Source: an uncultured Bacilli bacterium (GTDB taxonomy: Bacteria; Bacillota_I; Bacilli_A; RFN20; CAG-631). From it: a stretch of 64,000 bases of DNA. Numbering within the stretch: the first letter of the stretch is position 1; each line of letters starts with the position of its first letter. The translations under genes were made by a program, and so were the position numbers. This document shows, in pieces, positions 1-8,576 of this stretch. The notes beneath the pieces were generated by a model, which was given only the letters and a program-made list of their open reading frames with translations, was not told the DNA's origin and did no database searches. The stretch lies in contig CANQFQ010000004.1 in the NCBI GenBank assembly GCA_947599835.1, positions 62,001 through 126,000 on the forward strand. Direction: 5' to 3'.

Positions 1-1247
1 AACGTTTATCTAAGAAAAGAAAAGTTAAATTTGAAATTTTAAATACATGCGAATGGGATGTACACGCTATTGTTGCATACGATTATATTCATAATGGGGC
101 AGAAATTGAAAAATCTATTAGTAATATGTCAAAACAAGACATTGAGTCTAGATTAGTAAATTTAGGTTTAAGTAATGATGGAAAAGTTCCAATGAAAGAA
201 AAAACTCTTAATATGTATTCAATTGAAGTATTAAGAAGAATATATTCATCAATTGTAAAAACAAAAAATTTAATAAATGTTGAAAAGGTAAAAGGAAACG
301 AACTTCCTAAAGAAATAGATTTGATGACATATTCATTTCCGTGCCAAGACTTATCAAATGTTGGAGCATTGCATGGCTATAACAAAGGCATAGATAGGGA
401 TGCCCACACTAGAAGCGGTCTTCTATGGGAAGTAGAAAGAATACTTGTTGAAAGACAAAAAGAAAATCTTGAGTTGCCAAGATTTTTATTGCTTGAAAAC
501 GTTACATCACTTGAAGCAAAAAGACATGTTAAAAACTTTGAAGAATGGAAAAAGAAATTAGAAGAGTTAGGGTATATAAATTGTGTTAATAAATTGTATG
601 CTCCTGATTTTGGCATACCTCAAAATAGAAGAAGATTATTAATGCTCAGTGTATATGTTGGTAATGATAAGGAAATGAAAAAGATAGTAACAAAATATTT
701 GAAAAATCACAATTTAAATGACCAAGAATATATTAAATCGCTGAATATTAATAAACCCAAATTAGCAAACTATTTAAGATTAGACTATACTAACAAAGAA
801 TTATATGATGAAGCTTTGTTATCACAACCAAAAAATACTAAATCTAGAAAAACCATATGGGAAAAGAATAGCCAAATAATAAATAGTGATGGTACGATGA
901 AAAAGATTGTTCAAACAATAACAACAAAACAAGATCGACATCCAAATTCTGGGAACATTTATTTTAATCCAAAAAATAAAAGCGCGAGATATAGATTTCT
1001 TACGCCTAGAGAATGTTTTTTATTGATGGGGTTTGATGAAAAGAACTTTGAAGTTTTGAAACATAATAATTTTCATTCAAGAAAAGAGTCTATGTTTTTT
1101 TCAAGAGATAAATTATATAAACTAGCGGGAAATAGTATTGTTGTAAATATGTTAGAAGCAATTTTTAATCAAGTGCTAGATATCGATGATTTAATAAAAA
1201 AAACAAATAATAAACGATTGAATTTTGAAAATAAATCGATAAAATAG
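1..1247 (+). CDS. C5-cytosine DNA methyltransferase, M.SssI-like, 5' end outside window
   Basis: The frame is open from base 3, so the gene begins upstream of the window and the SAM-binding motif I is missing. The visible part carries the usual C5-methyltransferase motifs in order: SFPCQDLS with the catalytic Cys codon at 342-344, ENV at 495-503, QNRRRL, RECFLLMGF and a C-terminal AGNSIVVNMLEA. It would methylate cytosine at C5 in a short recognition sequence. The wording around the motifs (DLMTYSFPCQDLS, TRSGLLWEVERIL, CEWDVHAIVAYDYIHN) strongly recalls M.SssI, the CpG enzyme of Spiroplasma, as I remember it. The recognition region differs, so specificity cannot be read off. No restriction endonuclease follows. 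It could be an orphan or defence-linked enzyme. Confidence 0.93.
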   Translation, partial: RLSKKRKVKFEILNTCEWDVHAIVAYDYIHNGAEIEKSISNMSKQDIESRLVNLGLSNDGKVPMKEKTLNMYSIEVLRRIYSSIVKTKNLINVEKVKGNELPKEIDLMTYSFPCQDLSNVGALHGYNKGIDRDAHTRSGLLWEVERILVERQKENLELPRFLLLENVTSLEAKRHVKNFEEWKKKLEELGYINCVNKLYAPDFGIPQNRRRLLMLSVYVGNDKEMKKIVTKYLKNHNLNDQEYIKSLNINKPKLANYLRLDYTNKELYDEALLSQPKNTKSRKTIWEKNSQIINSDGTMKKIVQTITTKQDRHPNSGNIYFNPKNKSARYRFLTPRECFLLMGFDEKNFEVLKHNNFHSRKESMFFSRDKLYKLAGNSIVVNMLEAIFNQVLDIDDLIKKTNNKRLNFENKSIK

Positions 1248-1281
1248 AAGTAGAAAATCACGTGAAAGAAAGGGGCGATGA

Positions 1282-2025
1282 TTGATATCAACAATTCGCA
1301 AAAAATTTAATGATTTTTTAGATGAGCACCAAACAAACATTTTATTTTTTCTTGCTTTGATTGCTTGTATCAGTATGGGTGTTTTTTCGCACATAACTTC
1401 TTGTTCAAAAACAAAAGATCCAATAGATTTAAATGTTTATTTAAAAGAAGAAATTTGCTTTGCAGATAATATATTTATTAAGGTTGATATGATGAATGTT
1501 ACAGTCGCCGAAGAAACGGAACCGAAAATCGATTCCGATGGCGATTTTTTGTCGTCTTATAAACTTAATTTAGGGTTATCTATACAAAGACGTAGCGAGA
1601 AACAAAAAAATAAACCAGTAAAAATAAATTCCAAAATGTTTAAATTAAAACAAATTAATTTAAAGTCAAAAAATATAATGGAAATATTTTTTTCAAGCTT
1701 AGTAATGACAACCATGTCTGCAATGATTTCCGGTACTGTTGAAGGGGAAATTAATATTATTGATTTAATTGGAGATTTTGTAGAAGAATATGGAAATGAA
1801 TCAATAGAAAATGCTAGGCTTTTAGAAGGCTCAAAATTTAAATCGATTTCTGCTGATAAAAATAGTTTTGAAGAATTTGAACTAGATAATCAAAGTGAAA
1901 TGGTACGTGTTATGATACATTTTCCAATAAAACAAGAATATTTAGAATCCGAAAATATTATTGTTTTGGCAGTAGATACGTGGCATAACATAGAAAAAAG
2001 AATTTTCTTAATTCCTAGGCCATAG
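1282..2025 (+). CDS. Membrane-anchored protein of unknown function
   Basis: 247 residues from a TTG start. TTG is chosen because GAAAGGGG sits at ideal spacing in front of it, while the nearby ATG at 1278 opens a frame that stops after ten codons. One hydrophobic segment (about residues 19-41) is followed by a mostly polar, beta-rich extracytoplasmic part. The stretch around residues 60-130 (NIFIKVDMMNVTV, then a basic patch and KMFKLKQINL) has the look of an Ig-like telokin/DUF4352 fold, but this is only an impression. It starts 34 bases after the methyltransferase and is followed by two more small membrane genes, so all four may be one transcript. No function is assigned. Confidence 0.7.
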   Translation: MISTIRKKFNDFLDEHQTNILFFLALIACISMGVFSHITSCSKTKDPIDLNVYLKEEICFADNIFIKVDMMNVTVAEETEPKIDSDGDFLSSYKLNLGLSIQRRSEKQKNKPVKINSKMFKLKQINLKSKNIMEIFFSSLVMTTMSAMISGTVEGEINIIDLIGDFVEEYGNESIENARLLEGSKFKSISADKNSFEEFELDNQSEMVRVMIHFPIKQEYLESENIIVLAVDTWHNIEKRIFLIPRP

Positions 2026-2041
2026 CGAAAGGAGAATTAAT

Positions 2042-2224
2042 ATGCTTAATGTGATAATTTATATTTTGTCAATTTCGTTGCAAATATCAGGTGCTTTACT
2101 ATTAGTTTCAACCGCTTGTTCAACAAAGCGTAGCGATGTAATAAAAGAATATGTAAGCAAAAATATTGTCGAAAAACACGGTGGTAATAATGGGGAATTA
2201 AATTATAACAAAGAGGCTTTATGA
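2042..2224 (+). CDS. Small single-pass membrane or lipoprotein-like peptide
   Basis: 60 residues, with a good AAAGGAG ribosome site in front of the ATG. Residues 2-24 are hydrophobic and end in LLLVSTACS, which resembles a lipobox, so it may be lipid-anchored; the rest is short and charged. It lies 16 bases after the previous gene, and its stop overlaps the next start (ATGA), indicating translational coupling. I do not recognise the family. Confidence 0.6.
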   Translation: MLNVIIYILSISLQISGALLLVSTACSTKRSDVIKEYVSKNIVEKHGGNNGELNYNKEAL

Positions 2225-2514
2225 ACACTTATAAAAAAATGTATTTAAATAGGATTTCATTTTGTTATATTGCTCTTGGTTATTTTTTAGGGGTTTTTGG
2301 CAATATTGATCATTACAACAAATTATTAATTGCTGTTTTTGTTGTGGTTTTAGCTCTTTTAATTATTATTTTATCTCGTTGCATTGTTGCGTTAGTTGTA
2401 AAACACTCAAAAATTGCAAACATTGAGATAACGCCAAAAGAACTTGAAAGATTAGGAATAAAACCAAGCATTGAATCTATACCGGATGAAGAGCTTAATG
2501 AAATATTAGATTAA
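2221..2514 (+). CDS. Two-segment membrane protein, unknown
   Basis: 97 residues, starting inside the stop codon of the preceding gene (ATGA overlap). Two hydrophobic segments lie at about residues 12-27 and 33-59, followed by a charged tail ending in PDEELNEILD. The tail is probably cytoplasmic. It is the last gene of the putative methyltransferase-led transcript. No family recognised. Confidence 0.62.
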   Translation: MNTYKKMYLNRISFCYIALGYFLGVFGNIDHYNKLLIAVFVVVLALLIIILSRCIVALVVKHSKIANIEITPKELERLGIKPSIESIPDEELNEILD

Positions 2515-2984
2515 TTTTTTAAAAATTAATGAAAGACGATACTTATTATTGATTTTAATACTTGATATTAAGGTAATTTAATTTTTATTTAAAAGAGCTC
2601 ATTTTTATGAATTTAATGCTATATAATTTCATAAAATATTCAAAAATGTAGATAGAAACGTTTATTTTTGTTTCATATTATTATTAATTTAGTCTCTTTT
2701 AATAGAGGCTTTTTTCTTAAAAAGGCATCAAAATAGTACTATAATGCTTATTTGTATCAGTTTTGTATCAAAAAAGTTTCGAGATGTTATCAAAAAAATT
2801 ATAAAATTATCGCTTTTATTGGCAAATTTGTTAAATTTTGTTTTATGAAACTTTTTTAAAATAAACATAAAATTTAAATGATTTATTATTGATATATTTT
2901 TATACTTTTATCAGAAAAAATTTTTATTTTTGAATAAGACATTTTAAATAAATATCCACTATATAGGTGTAGTAGGAAAAATAA
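2515..2984. other. AT-rich gap without genes; short direct repeat
   Basis: About 470 very AT-rich bases. Besides the terminator at 2692-2715 the only structure seen is a TTTGTATCA direct repeat at 2751-2759 and 2762-2770. The last 35 bases resemble the leader of the intact sigma-like gene at 11917 and belong to the decayed copy that follows. Confidence 0.5.
2692..2715 (+). terminator. Intrinsic terminator after the left-edge operon
   Basis: A GTCTCT/AGAGGC stem (one G-T pair) with a six-base loop is followed by a T run. It lies 178 bases beyond the last gene and would end transcription from the methyltransferase cluster. Confidence 0.6.
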
Positions 2985-3507
2985 ATGCATACTCGAGAAG
3001 AGTTAATACAAGAATTACTAAATCAATATAATAAAGTATTCTTTTATTGCATTAAGCACTGTGATAACAAACTATTAGATATAGTCACTGTGTTACAGGT
3101 AATAATATACTTTTTGAAGGTATTGAATATGTTATTCTAAGATAAGTAAGGGAAATGAATATAAAATACACGAATTAATAAACCCAAGATATGCTTATCT
3201 AGAAAATAATAGGGTTATGTTTAGTTTTCTATTGATAGATAATGATAAGGTAAAACAAATCGATAAATATTTCCTCCTATATAATGAGAAACTAAACATA
3301 GTTAAACAAGAAAAAGAAAGAATCATAGAAAAACTAAATAAGGTACTTATAGATTCTATACTTACTTATTGAAGTCATAAGATTCCTTCTATTGCTTGTT
3401 ATTATTTCATATCACTGATTAGAAAATGTGTTGTTGATCTAAAGCTAATCAAGGAAGATAATAGCGATAAAAGATTTAACTTTAATATGTATGCTTGGAG
3501 ATATTAA
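2985..3507 (+). pseudogene. Decayed, internally deleted copy of the ECF-sigma-like gene
   Basis: The start reads MHTREELIQELLNQYNKVFF, matching the N-terminus of the intact protein at 11917 (MKTQEQFIQELLKQSDKVFF). After about 28 codons it jumps to sequence matching the C-terminal third, including QEKERIIEKLNKVL and the terminal FNFNMYAWRY against FNFNMYAWKV. About 1.06 kb present in the intact gene is missing. A TTA-to-TGA change gives an in-frame stop at 3370-3372, and small indels near 3080-3160 break the frame. The upstream leader is conserved too (CACTA-TAT-AGGTG at 2957-2969). It is almost certainly non-functional. Its 3' end converges on and overlaps the end of the AbiEi gene. Confidence 0.9.
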
Positions 3508-4235
3508 TAACCTTGTTTTAAATGTGAAATTAGATTCTTTGGTGCCATTAGTTTCCAATTAGAATTGTATTCTATATCATCAAATTCATTTTTTAAGAAA
3601 TACTTTACTTGATTTGTTAAATGTTTCTTACACTCATCAAAGAATGCATCACTAAGTCCTAATTGTTCTTGATAATATTGTAAGATATATCCTGTCTTTT
3701 GATATAGAAGAACACAATTATAAGCATTAAGTGTTTCAAGTAATTTATTTTCATCTAGGAGTTTTATTTGTTCAAGTGCTTCTAGTAGTTCATCAATACC
3801 ACCACACTCATCAAGGTCATTAATGCAATCTATGATGGTTCTTTCTAGACTGGTAACACGAACACCAAAATGGTTTTCAATACCACAATCAATCTTTGAT
3901 GGTTTTCTAATATAATCGATATCTTGGAAAGTAAAGTCATTGAAACGACTTGTACTTGCAACTGTAAGGGTATGATATACTTGATTTGCTTTGCCATAAT
4001 ATTCTATGGCAGCATGATAACAAAGATAAGAATCGTTAGATATCTTACTAGCAATTTCAAACTTTGATACTAGAGGAAAACCAGTAACATCTAAAAGGAC
4101 ATAAAGTCCTTTTCTTACTTTAGCAATTTTGTTTGATCTTATTTTGTTTGCTATCCAGTTATCATATTGAATATCATTATCAAAACTATTGATAATCTCT
4201 TGTTTAGTAAATATATATGGAATATTTTTAATCAT
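3504..4235 (-). CDS. AbiEi-type antitoxin / transcriptional regulator (orphan)
   Basis: 243 residues. The N-terminal winged-helix region with SNKIAKVRKGLYVL, then YLCYHAAIEYYG and VRVTSLERTIIDCI, are typical of AbiEi-family antitoxins, which in type IV systems repress their own promoter and counter the AbiEii nucleotidyltransferase toxin. No AbiEii-like gene lies on either side: downstream is the sigma pseudogene and upstream is the DUF2075 gene. It may therefore be a solitary regulator or a leftover. The start is fixed by AAAGGTG before the ATG. That ribosome site lies inside one arm of a long inverted repeat (4247-4308), which fits autoregulation. The family call is confident; the role is inferred. 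Confidence 0.85.
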   Translation of the reverse strand: MIKNIPYIFTKQEIINSFDNDIQYDNWIANKIRSNKIAKVRKGLYVLLDVTGFPLVSKFEIASKISNDSYLCYHAAIEYYGKANQVYHTLTVASTSRFNDFTFQDIDYIRKPSKIDCGIENHFGVRVTSLERTIIDCINDLDECGGIDELLEALEQIKLLDENKLLETLNAYNCVLLYQKTGYILQYYQEQLGLSDAFFDECKKHLTNQVKYFLKNEFDDIEYNSNWKLMAPKNLISHLKQGY

Positions 4236-4246
4236 ATCTTATCACC

Positions 4247-4308
4247 TTTTTAACTATTTTAACTCGTAACAATGTAAAAAAATGGTTATGAGTTAATTTA
4301 GTTAAAAT
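4247..4308. promoter_or_regulatory. Long inverted repeat, candidate AbiEi operator
   Basis: Two 24-base arms, 4247-4270 and 4285-4308, are about 20/24 complementary around a 14-base spacer. The core is AACTCGTAAC opposite GTTATGAGTT, flanked by repeated TTTTAACT elements. The left arm overlaps the ribosome-binding site of the AbiEi gene. AbiEi proteins are known to bind inverted repeats before their own gene, so this is the natural operator. It could alternatively fold in RNA and mask the ribosome site. Confidence 0.6.
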
Positions 4309-4324
4309 TTTTTATATATTATAT

Positions 4325-4357
4325 GAAAACAGGGATGCTTTTGACATCCCTATTTTC
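4325..4357 (-). terminator. Hairpin at the end of the DUF2075 gene
   Basis: A 13-base stem (GAAAACAGGGATG against CATCCCTATTTTC, one mismatch) with a seven-base loop begins at the stop codon of the minus-strand gene. The T run behind it is imperfect, so termination may be partial. Confidence 0.5.
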
Positions 4358-6248
4358 ATTGTTCTATTTTAATATTTAACATTTGTGAAATATAAATCAA
4401 CAAAGGTTTATCTTCACAATAAATATAGCAACCCTTTTGCCCTCTAGATAATAAAGTACGATAAGTGTTTTTGATGATTCTATCGGCTAATTCATAGTTT
4501 TTAGAAGATTTGATACCTTTTAAAGATGAATCTGTTTTAGCTCTTTTAGTAAAATCGCTTATAACTTTACCATCACGATAGATTAAATCTTTACCAATGA
4601 TAACACCACAATAATCAAACTCTAATCCTTGAGAAGTATGAATACAACCAATTTGATCAAATGATTCTTTATCAATAGCCCAAGTATTCGTGTTAGAAAA
4701 ATTCCATTTAGCTTTGAAATCGTTTTCTAAACAAATATCATAGATATCATCATATCTATTATTTTTGCTAATCCAGTTATAACAATAACCAGCAAGCATT
4801 CTAGATTTGTTATTTATCTGATTCTTTTTAGCTAATTCTTGCTTCATCAATACTGGATTAGAAAATAGTCTTATATCATAATCCATATCGAATGTGAGAT
4901 TTGCGGTTTCCCTTATTCCTAATAAGTTATCTAGAAAAGCTAAATAACCATCACTGCCATTACATCTAAATTGTGATACTAGATTGATTTCATTACCATA
5001 ATAAACGATACTATTTTCTTCTTTTGCATATTTTTTTATTAGGTCAATTGAACCAATATCCATTGTAGTTACTTTTTGATCTTCATCAATTAAAAATACA
5101 GACACTTTAGAAGCATGAATAATTTCTTTTATTTGATTTTCACCTAATTGATGAAATTGTCCTGATTTATCAGTTAATCGATGCGCTTCATCTGCAATCA
5201 AACAATCAAAATAATTATTAGGAACACCAATAAAAGAACCAGAACCTTTGAATAAGTTTTTAATATAATTCCATTTATAATTGTTTTGTCTTAGTTTTTC
5301 AAAATAGACATTTCTAGGCGCTGCATTTTTAGTAACATAATTTACAGCATAACCTTTTTGAGTTAAATCACATAATAATTGAATTGCTACAACCGATTTA
5401 CCAGTTCCAGGTCCACCTTCAATAATAATGGTGTATTTAGTATTTTCACTATTTATTTTATTAACATTAGATAATGATTTTTCAACAAGTTTCTTAACAG
5501 TTTCATAGGCCACTTTTTGTTCATCTATTAGATAGAATTCTTTGTTTCCATCTAGCATTGATGCTAAAGCATCTTGTAATGCTTTGGCGGGTTTAAGTTT
5601 TCCGTTTTCTATTTTCATTAAGAGATCGGTATTCCCTTTTTTCTTAATATATGTTTTTATAAAGTTTCTAAGCTTCACTAAATCATTTTCAAGAAAAATG
5701 GGCGCTAATTGAATAGCATTATGATATAAATCGTTATCAATATTTTTACGATTTTCTTCACGATAATTATGAAGATAGGCACATGGCTTCAATGTGATGT
5801 GTTCTTTATAAACATCTTCGTTGAAGTTTTCTACAATCTTTGCATAACTATAAGCTTGATAAGAAGGATGACAAACTGCTCTATTAGCACCAGCCACAAA
5901 AGTTTTAACCACATCTTCTCTTTGAGTTGGTTCAGAGTTTTCCCATTGCTTCAATTCAATAACAACGATATTGTTATTGTCTTTTTCATCCATTCCAGCA
6001 ATAAGAAAATCAATTCTTTTAGCTGTTAATGGAATTTGATATTCAATAGCTAATCTACATTCATCTGAAATATCATTATCATCTAAGACGTTACGCATAT
6101 ATTGAAGTGAATTAGCCCACGCCCGATATTCAGCATCATTAGAATGATTGAGGTGGTGTAGTTCAAATTCTTTTTGTATCTTAGTTGCAATGATGCCATC
6201 TCTAACATCATTTACAAAGCCACCTTTGGTATTTTGATATATTAGCAT
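4356..6248 (-). CDS. PD-(D/E)XK nuclease-like plus DUF2075 helicase
   Basis: 630 residues. The N-terminal region has the pattern of a PD-(D/E)XK nuclease (KRID with D80; VVIELK with E98 and K100). The second part is a DUF2075/Schlafen-group-3-like P-loop helicase: Walker A GGPGTGKS (278-285), Walker B IADEAHR (DEAH 353-356), SQFRCNGSDGY, HTSQGLEFDYCGV and TYRTLLSRGQKG. It is probably a cytoplasmic nucleic-acid-processing enzyme; proteins of this type often sit in defence islands, but the substrate is unknown. It has its own promoter region and no evident partner gene. Its position between an orphan antitoxin and a non-coding gap, close to a DNA methyltransferase, marks it as accessory. Confidence 0.82.
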   Translation of the reverse strand: MLIYQNTKGGFVNDVRDGIIATKIQKEFELHHLNHSNDAEYRAWANSLQYMRNVLDDNDISDECRLAIEYQIPLTAKRIDFLIAGMDEKDNNNIVVIELKQWENSEPTQREDVVKTFVAGANRAVCHPSYQAYSYAKIVENFNEDVYKEHITLKPCAYLHNYREENRKNIDNDLYHNAIQLAPIFLENDLVKLRNFIKTYIKKKGNTDLLMKIENGKLKPAKALQDALASMLDGNKEFYLIDEQKVAYETVKKLVEKSLSNVNKINSENTKYTIIIEGGPGTGKSVVAIQLLCDLTQKGYAVNYVTKNAAPRNVYFEKLRQNNYKWNYIKNLFKGSGSFIGVPNNYFDCLIADEAHRLTDKSGQFHQLGENQIKEIIHASKVSVFLIDEDQKVTTMDIGSIDLIKKYAKEENSIVYYGNEINLVSQFRCNGSDGYLAFLDNLLGIRETANLTFDMDYDIRLFSNPVLMKQELAKKNQINNKSRMLAGYCYNWISKNNRYDDIYDICLENDFKAKWNFSNTNTWAIDKESFDQIGCIHTSQGLEFDYCGVIIGKDLIYRDGKVISDFTKRAKTDSSLKGIKSSKNYELADRIIKNTYRTLLSRGQKGCYIYCEDKPLLIYISQMLNIKIEQ

Positions 6249-6947
6249 TTTTTCACTCCTTAAGTTATGTACTTACTTAAAAAGTATAACATTTTTAAAA
6301 CAAAATAAATACTATTTGGATAAAAATGTTCAAATAAATACACAAAAAACGAGAAAAAACAGCTATCACTTATTTTGCTTATAAACTATTAAAATTTTTT
6401 TAATTGTTCTTTTTGTTAGTAATAATTCATTTGAAATAGTTTCGCAATAGAATTTTGATTTTCTAATAATATTTTTACTACATTTTCTTCTGAATATGTT
6501 AAATTTAAACCGACATAAAACATAGCATTTATTTGTAAAGTTTATTTAAAAATTAAACTGCAAAAACTAAATAAAATTAAAAGAGTATCTTTTCATCTCC
6601 ACCCTAATTTAATATATCAAAAAGTCATAGAAAATTGCAACTCATGCACTTCCTAAGGCATGATTTTCCTTAAAAACACTTAGGATGTAAAAGAAATAGA
6701 CAATTCAATTGTAAATTTTCTTGAAGAGAAATATTTAAATTAGTAAATTCAAGACTTGATTGGGATAGAAAAAGTGAAATAAATATCGTTAATTCCGTTT
6801 TCTCATCGAAAGTTCTAACTAAAAAAGGGATTGACCCTGATGAGTCAATCCCCATGAGCACTACTTATCTCAGTAGGTAGATGTAAAACCGTATACAAGA
6901 AACGTATGTGGGCTCAATGTAATAGATAAAAGTTTAAAACATTTCCT
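6249..6947. other. Non-coding gap of about 700 bases
   Basis: No convincing gene. A 63-codon minus-strand frame (6670-6861) runs through a terminator and has no ribosome site. The left part is featureless AT-rich sequence. 6853-6920 can form small hairpins, for example CCGTATAC/GTATGTGG around 6899-6920, of unknown meaning. The gap separates the accessory island from the first ordinary genes. Confidence 0.5.
6821..6852 (-). terminator. Intrinsic terminator for the DUF4127 gene
   Basis: A perfect nine-base stem, GGGATTGAC/GTCAATCCC (6827-6835 and 6844-6852), is followed on the minus strand by six T. It lies about 95 bases beyond the stop of the gene ending at 6948. Confidence 0.8.
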
Positions 6948-8480
6948 CTATTTCATGATTAATTTTACAGTCAAAGCAGTTTCAAACATTCTTTGCCATG
7001 GTTGATAATTGTCGATAATTTCAATATGATGTTGATCATCTTCAAATAAATATTTAATTTCATTTAAGGCTTTAGTAATCCGTTTTGATACATTACCACG
7101 ATAACCATCAATGTTTTTCCAACCCATGCCTTCTTTTAAAATTTCTTCATGGATTTTTTTACGAACAATACTCATATAGCCAACATCTTCTAAATAACGA
7201 AGCGCCATGAAATCGTAATGCGTTTGACTTGTACCATAAATGGTTTCAATCATACCATGTGGAATACAGGTGCCTAAGGTGTTAGAACTTGTATTCCAAC
7301 CGGCATAGGCATTCACTTTGTACAATAATCCTTTATGATTTAATAAAGAAATTAATTCTTTATCACCACCATTAGCATAAGCAATGTCCGCTACAATAAC
7401 AGGCTTTTTTTGCATCACTAAATATTCGATATATTCGACAAATTCAATTAAATTACGATTAATTTGATATTGCATTAAGTGGCGATCTTGTTGACTAGCT
7501 TCTTGCATATCTTCAAAAGGTAAATTCACCATACAAACTAAATCACAATTTTGAATGTCATAACTTACATATCCACCCGCAGCTAGAATATGATATTTGA
7601 TCGTTTCACTTACATTTCGATCTTCATATAAAGGAATAAGATTTCCTTCATTGCAACTTGCATAGCGAATAAAGATGCCTGATTTTTTATGGTTTATTTC
7701 ATTAATTGCTCTTGCAATTAACGTATTAGAAACCGCATCTGCATCAGGATACATATAGGCTTTTAACTCAATATGAAGATTTTCAATTTCTTTTCGAATA
7801 CGATCTTGATCTTTTGCTGTATAGCCATAAGGTGCACTATCATCTTGAGGAACAATTAAAAAGTCAATCGTACCATCTTTAACTAAAGATAAAGTTTGAA
7901 TATTTAATGTGGTATTTAAATAACGACGATTTAAATAATCATCCACATAAGCTTGATAATTATTTTTAGCAATAAAATCCTTTACTTCTTTTTCTTGTTG
8001 TTGCTCTTCTTTGGTTAATTCACGAATTTCTTTTAAATGTTGATATCTACCAAGTAAATGAATTTGAGCTCCACATAAAGCATAATAATTTGGTTCTTCG
8101 TCATCACTTGATGTGGTAGGGCATCGCATAATTAAATGGTAGGCAAAAATTTTAAGATGAGGATTGTCTTTTTTTAATTCTTTTAAAGTTAAAAGCCGTT
8201 GTTTTAATTCCTCTTCCTTAAGATCATGTAATCTTGAAGGTACAATTCCTCCATAAAGCAAAGTATCAATAGCAATCACTAAATAATTTGCATCTTTACA
8301 ATTGTCTTTTAAAAAGGAATATACATTTTCAAATTTGGCAGGAATTTTTTTGTTGCCTAATTGATCTTGCGGAATGGTTACAAAATCAATATCTTGACTT
8401 GCAAGACTCGCTAATGTTTTAGGAAATAAATATGTGCAAGGCCTTTCATCTAAAGGTAATAAGACTAACTTTTTTTTCAT
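6948..8480 (-). CDS. DUF4127 family protein
   Basis: 510 residues beginning MKKKLVLLPLDERPCTY. The PLDERP opening, IDTLLYGGIVPSR, HLIMRCPTTSSDDEEP and IVPQDDSAPYG are characteristic of DUF4127, a soluble family of unknown biochemistry. The Asp-rich and Arg-rich conserved motifs suggest an enzyme acting on a phosphorylated or sugar-like compound, but this is a guess. No signal peptide. It is transcribed alone, divergent from gpr, and ends at the terminator around 6827-6852. The family call is confident; the function is unknown. Confidence 0.85.
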   Translation of the reverse strand: MKKKLVLLPLDERPCTYLFPKTLASLASQDIDFVTIPQDQLGNKKIPAKFENVYSFLKDNCKDANYLVIAIDTLLYGGIVPSRLHDLKEEELKQRLLTLKELKKDNPHLKIFAYHLIMRCPTTSSDDEEPNYYALCGAQIHLLGRYQHLKEIRELTKEEQQQEKEVKDFIAKNNYQAYVDDYLNRRYLNTTLNIQTLSLVKDGTIDFLIVPQDDSAPYGYTAKDQDRIRKEIENLHIELKAYMYPDADAVSNTLIARAINEINHKKSGIFIRYASCNEGNLIPLYEDRNVSETIKYHILAAGGYVSYDIQNCDLVCMVNLPFEDMQEASQQDRHLMQYQINRNLIEFVEYIEYLVMQKKPVIVADIAYANGGDKELISLLNHKGLLYKVNAYAGWNTSSNTLGTCIPHGMIETIYGTSQTHYDFMALRYLEDVGYMSIVRKKIHEEILKEGMGWKNIDGYRGNVSKRITKALNEIKYLFEDDQHHIEIIDNYQPWQRMFETALTVKLIMK

Positions 8481-8576
8481 TTTAACACCTCGTTAACCTT
8501 TATTATTGTAGCATAAATTTTCCGTTTAAAATAGCCTAAAATGACAAATAATAAAAAAGAAAGTAATGGTGATTCG

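Noticed and set aside
2515-3507. AbiEii toxin partner for the AbiEi gene
   Set aside because: The sequence downstream of abiEi matches the C-terminal part of the sigma-like protein, not a nucleotidyltransferase, so there is no toxin here.
6670-6861. 63-codon minus-strand frame in the 700-base gap
   Set aside because: It runs through the DUF4127 terminator and lacks a ribosome site and any known motif.
6853-6920. tRNA-like sequence with a D-arm match (CTCAGTAGGTAGA at 6869-6881)
   Set aside because: The D stem has a mismatch, no anticodon stem can be formed at the right place, and there is no proper T-arm or acceptor stem. The match is better explained by a small hairpin (CTACT/AGTAG) and chance.
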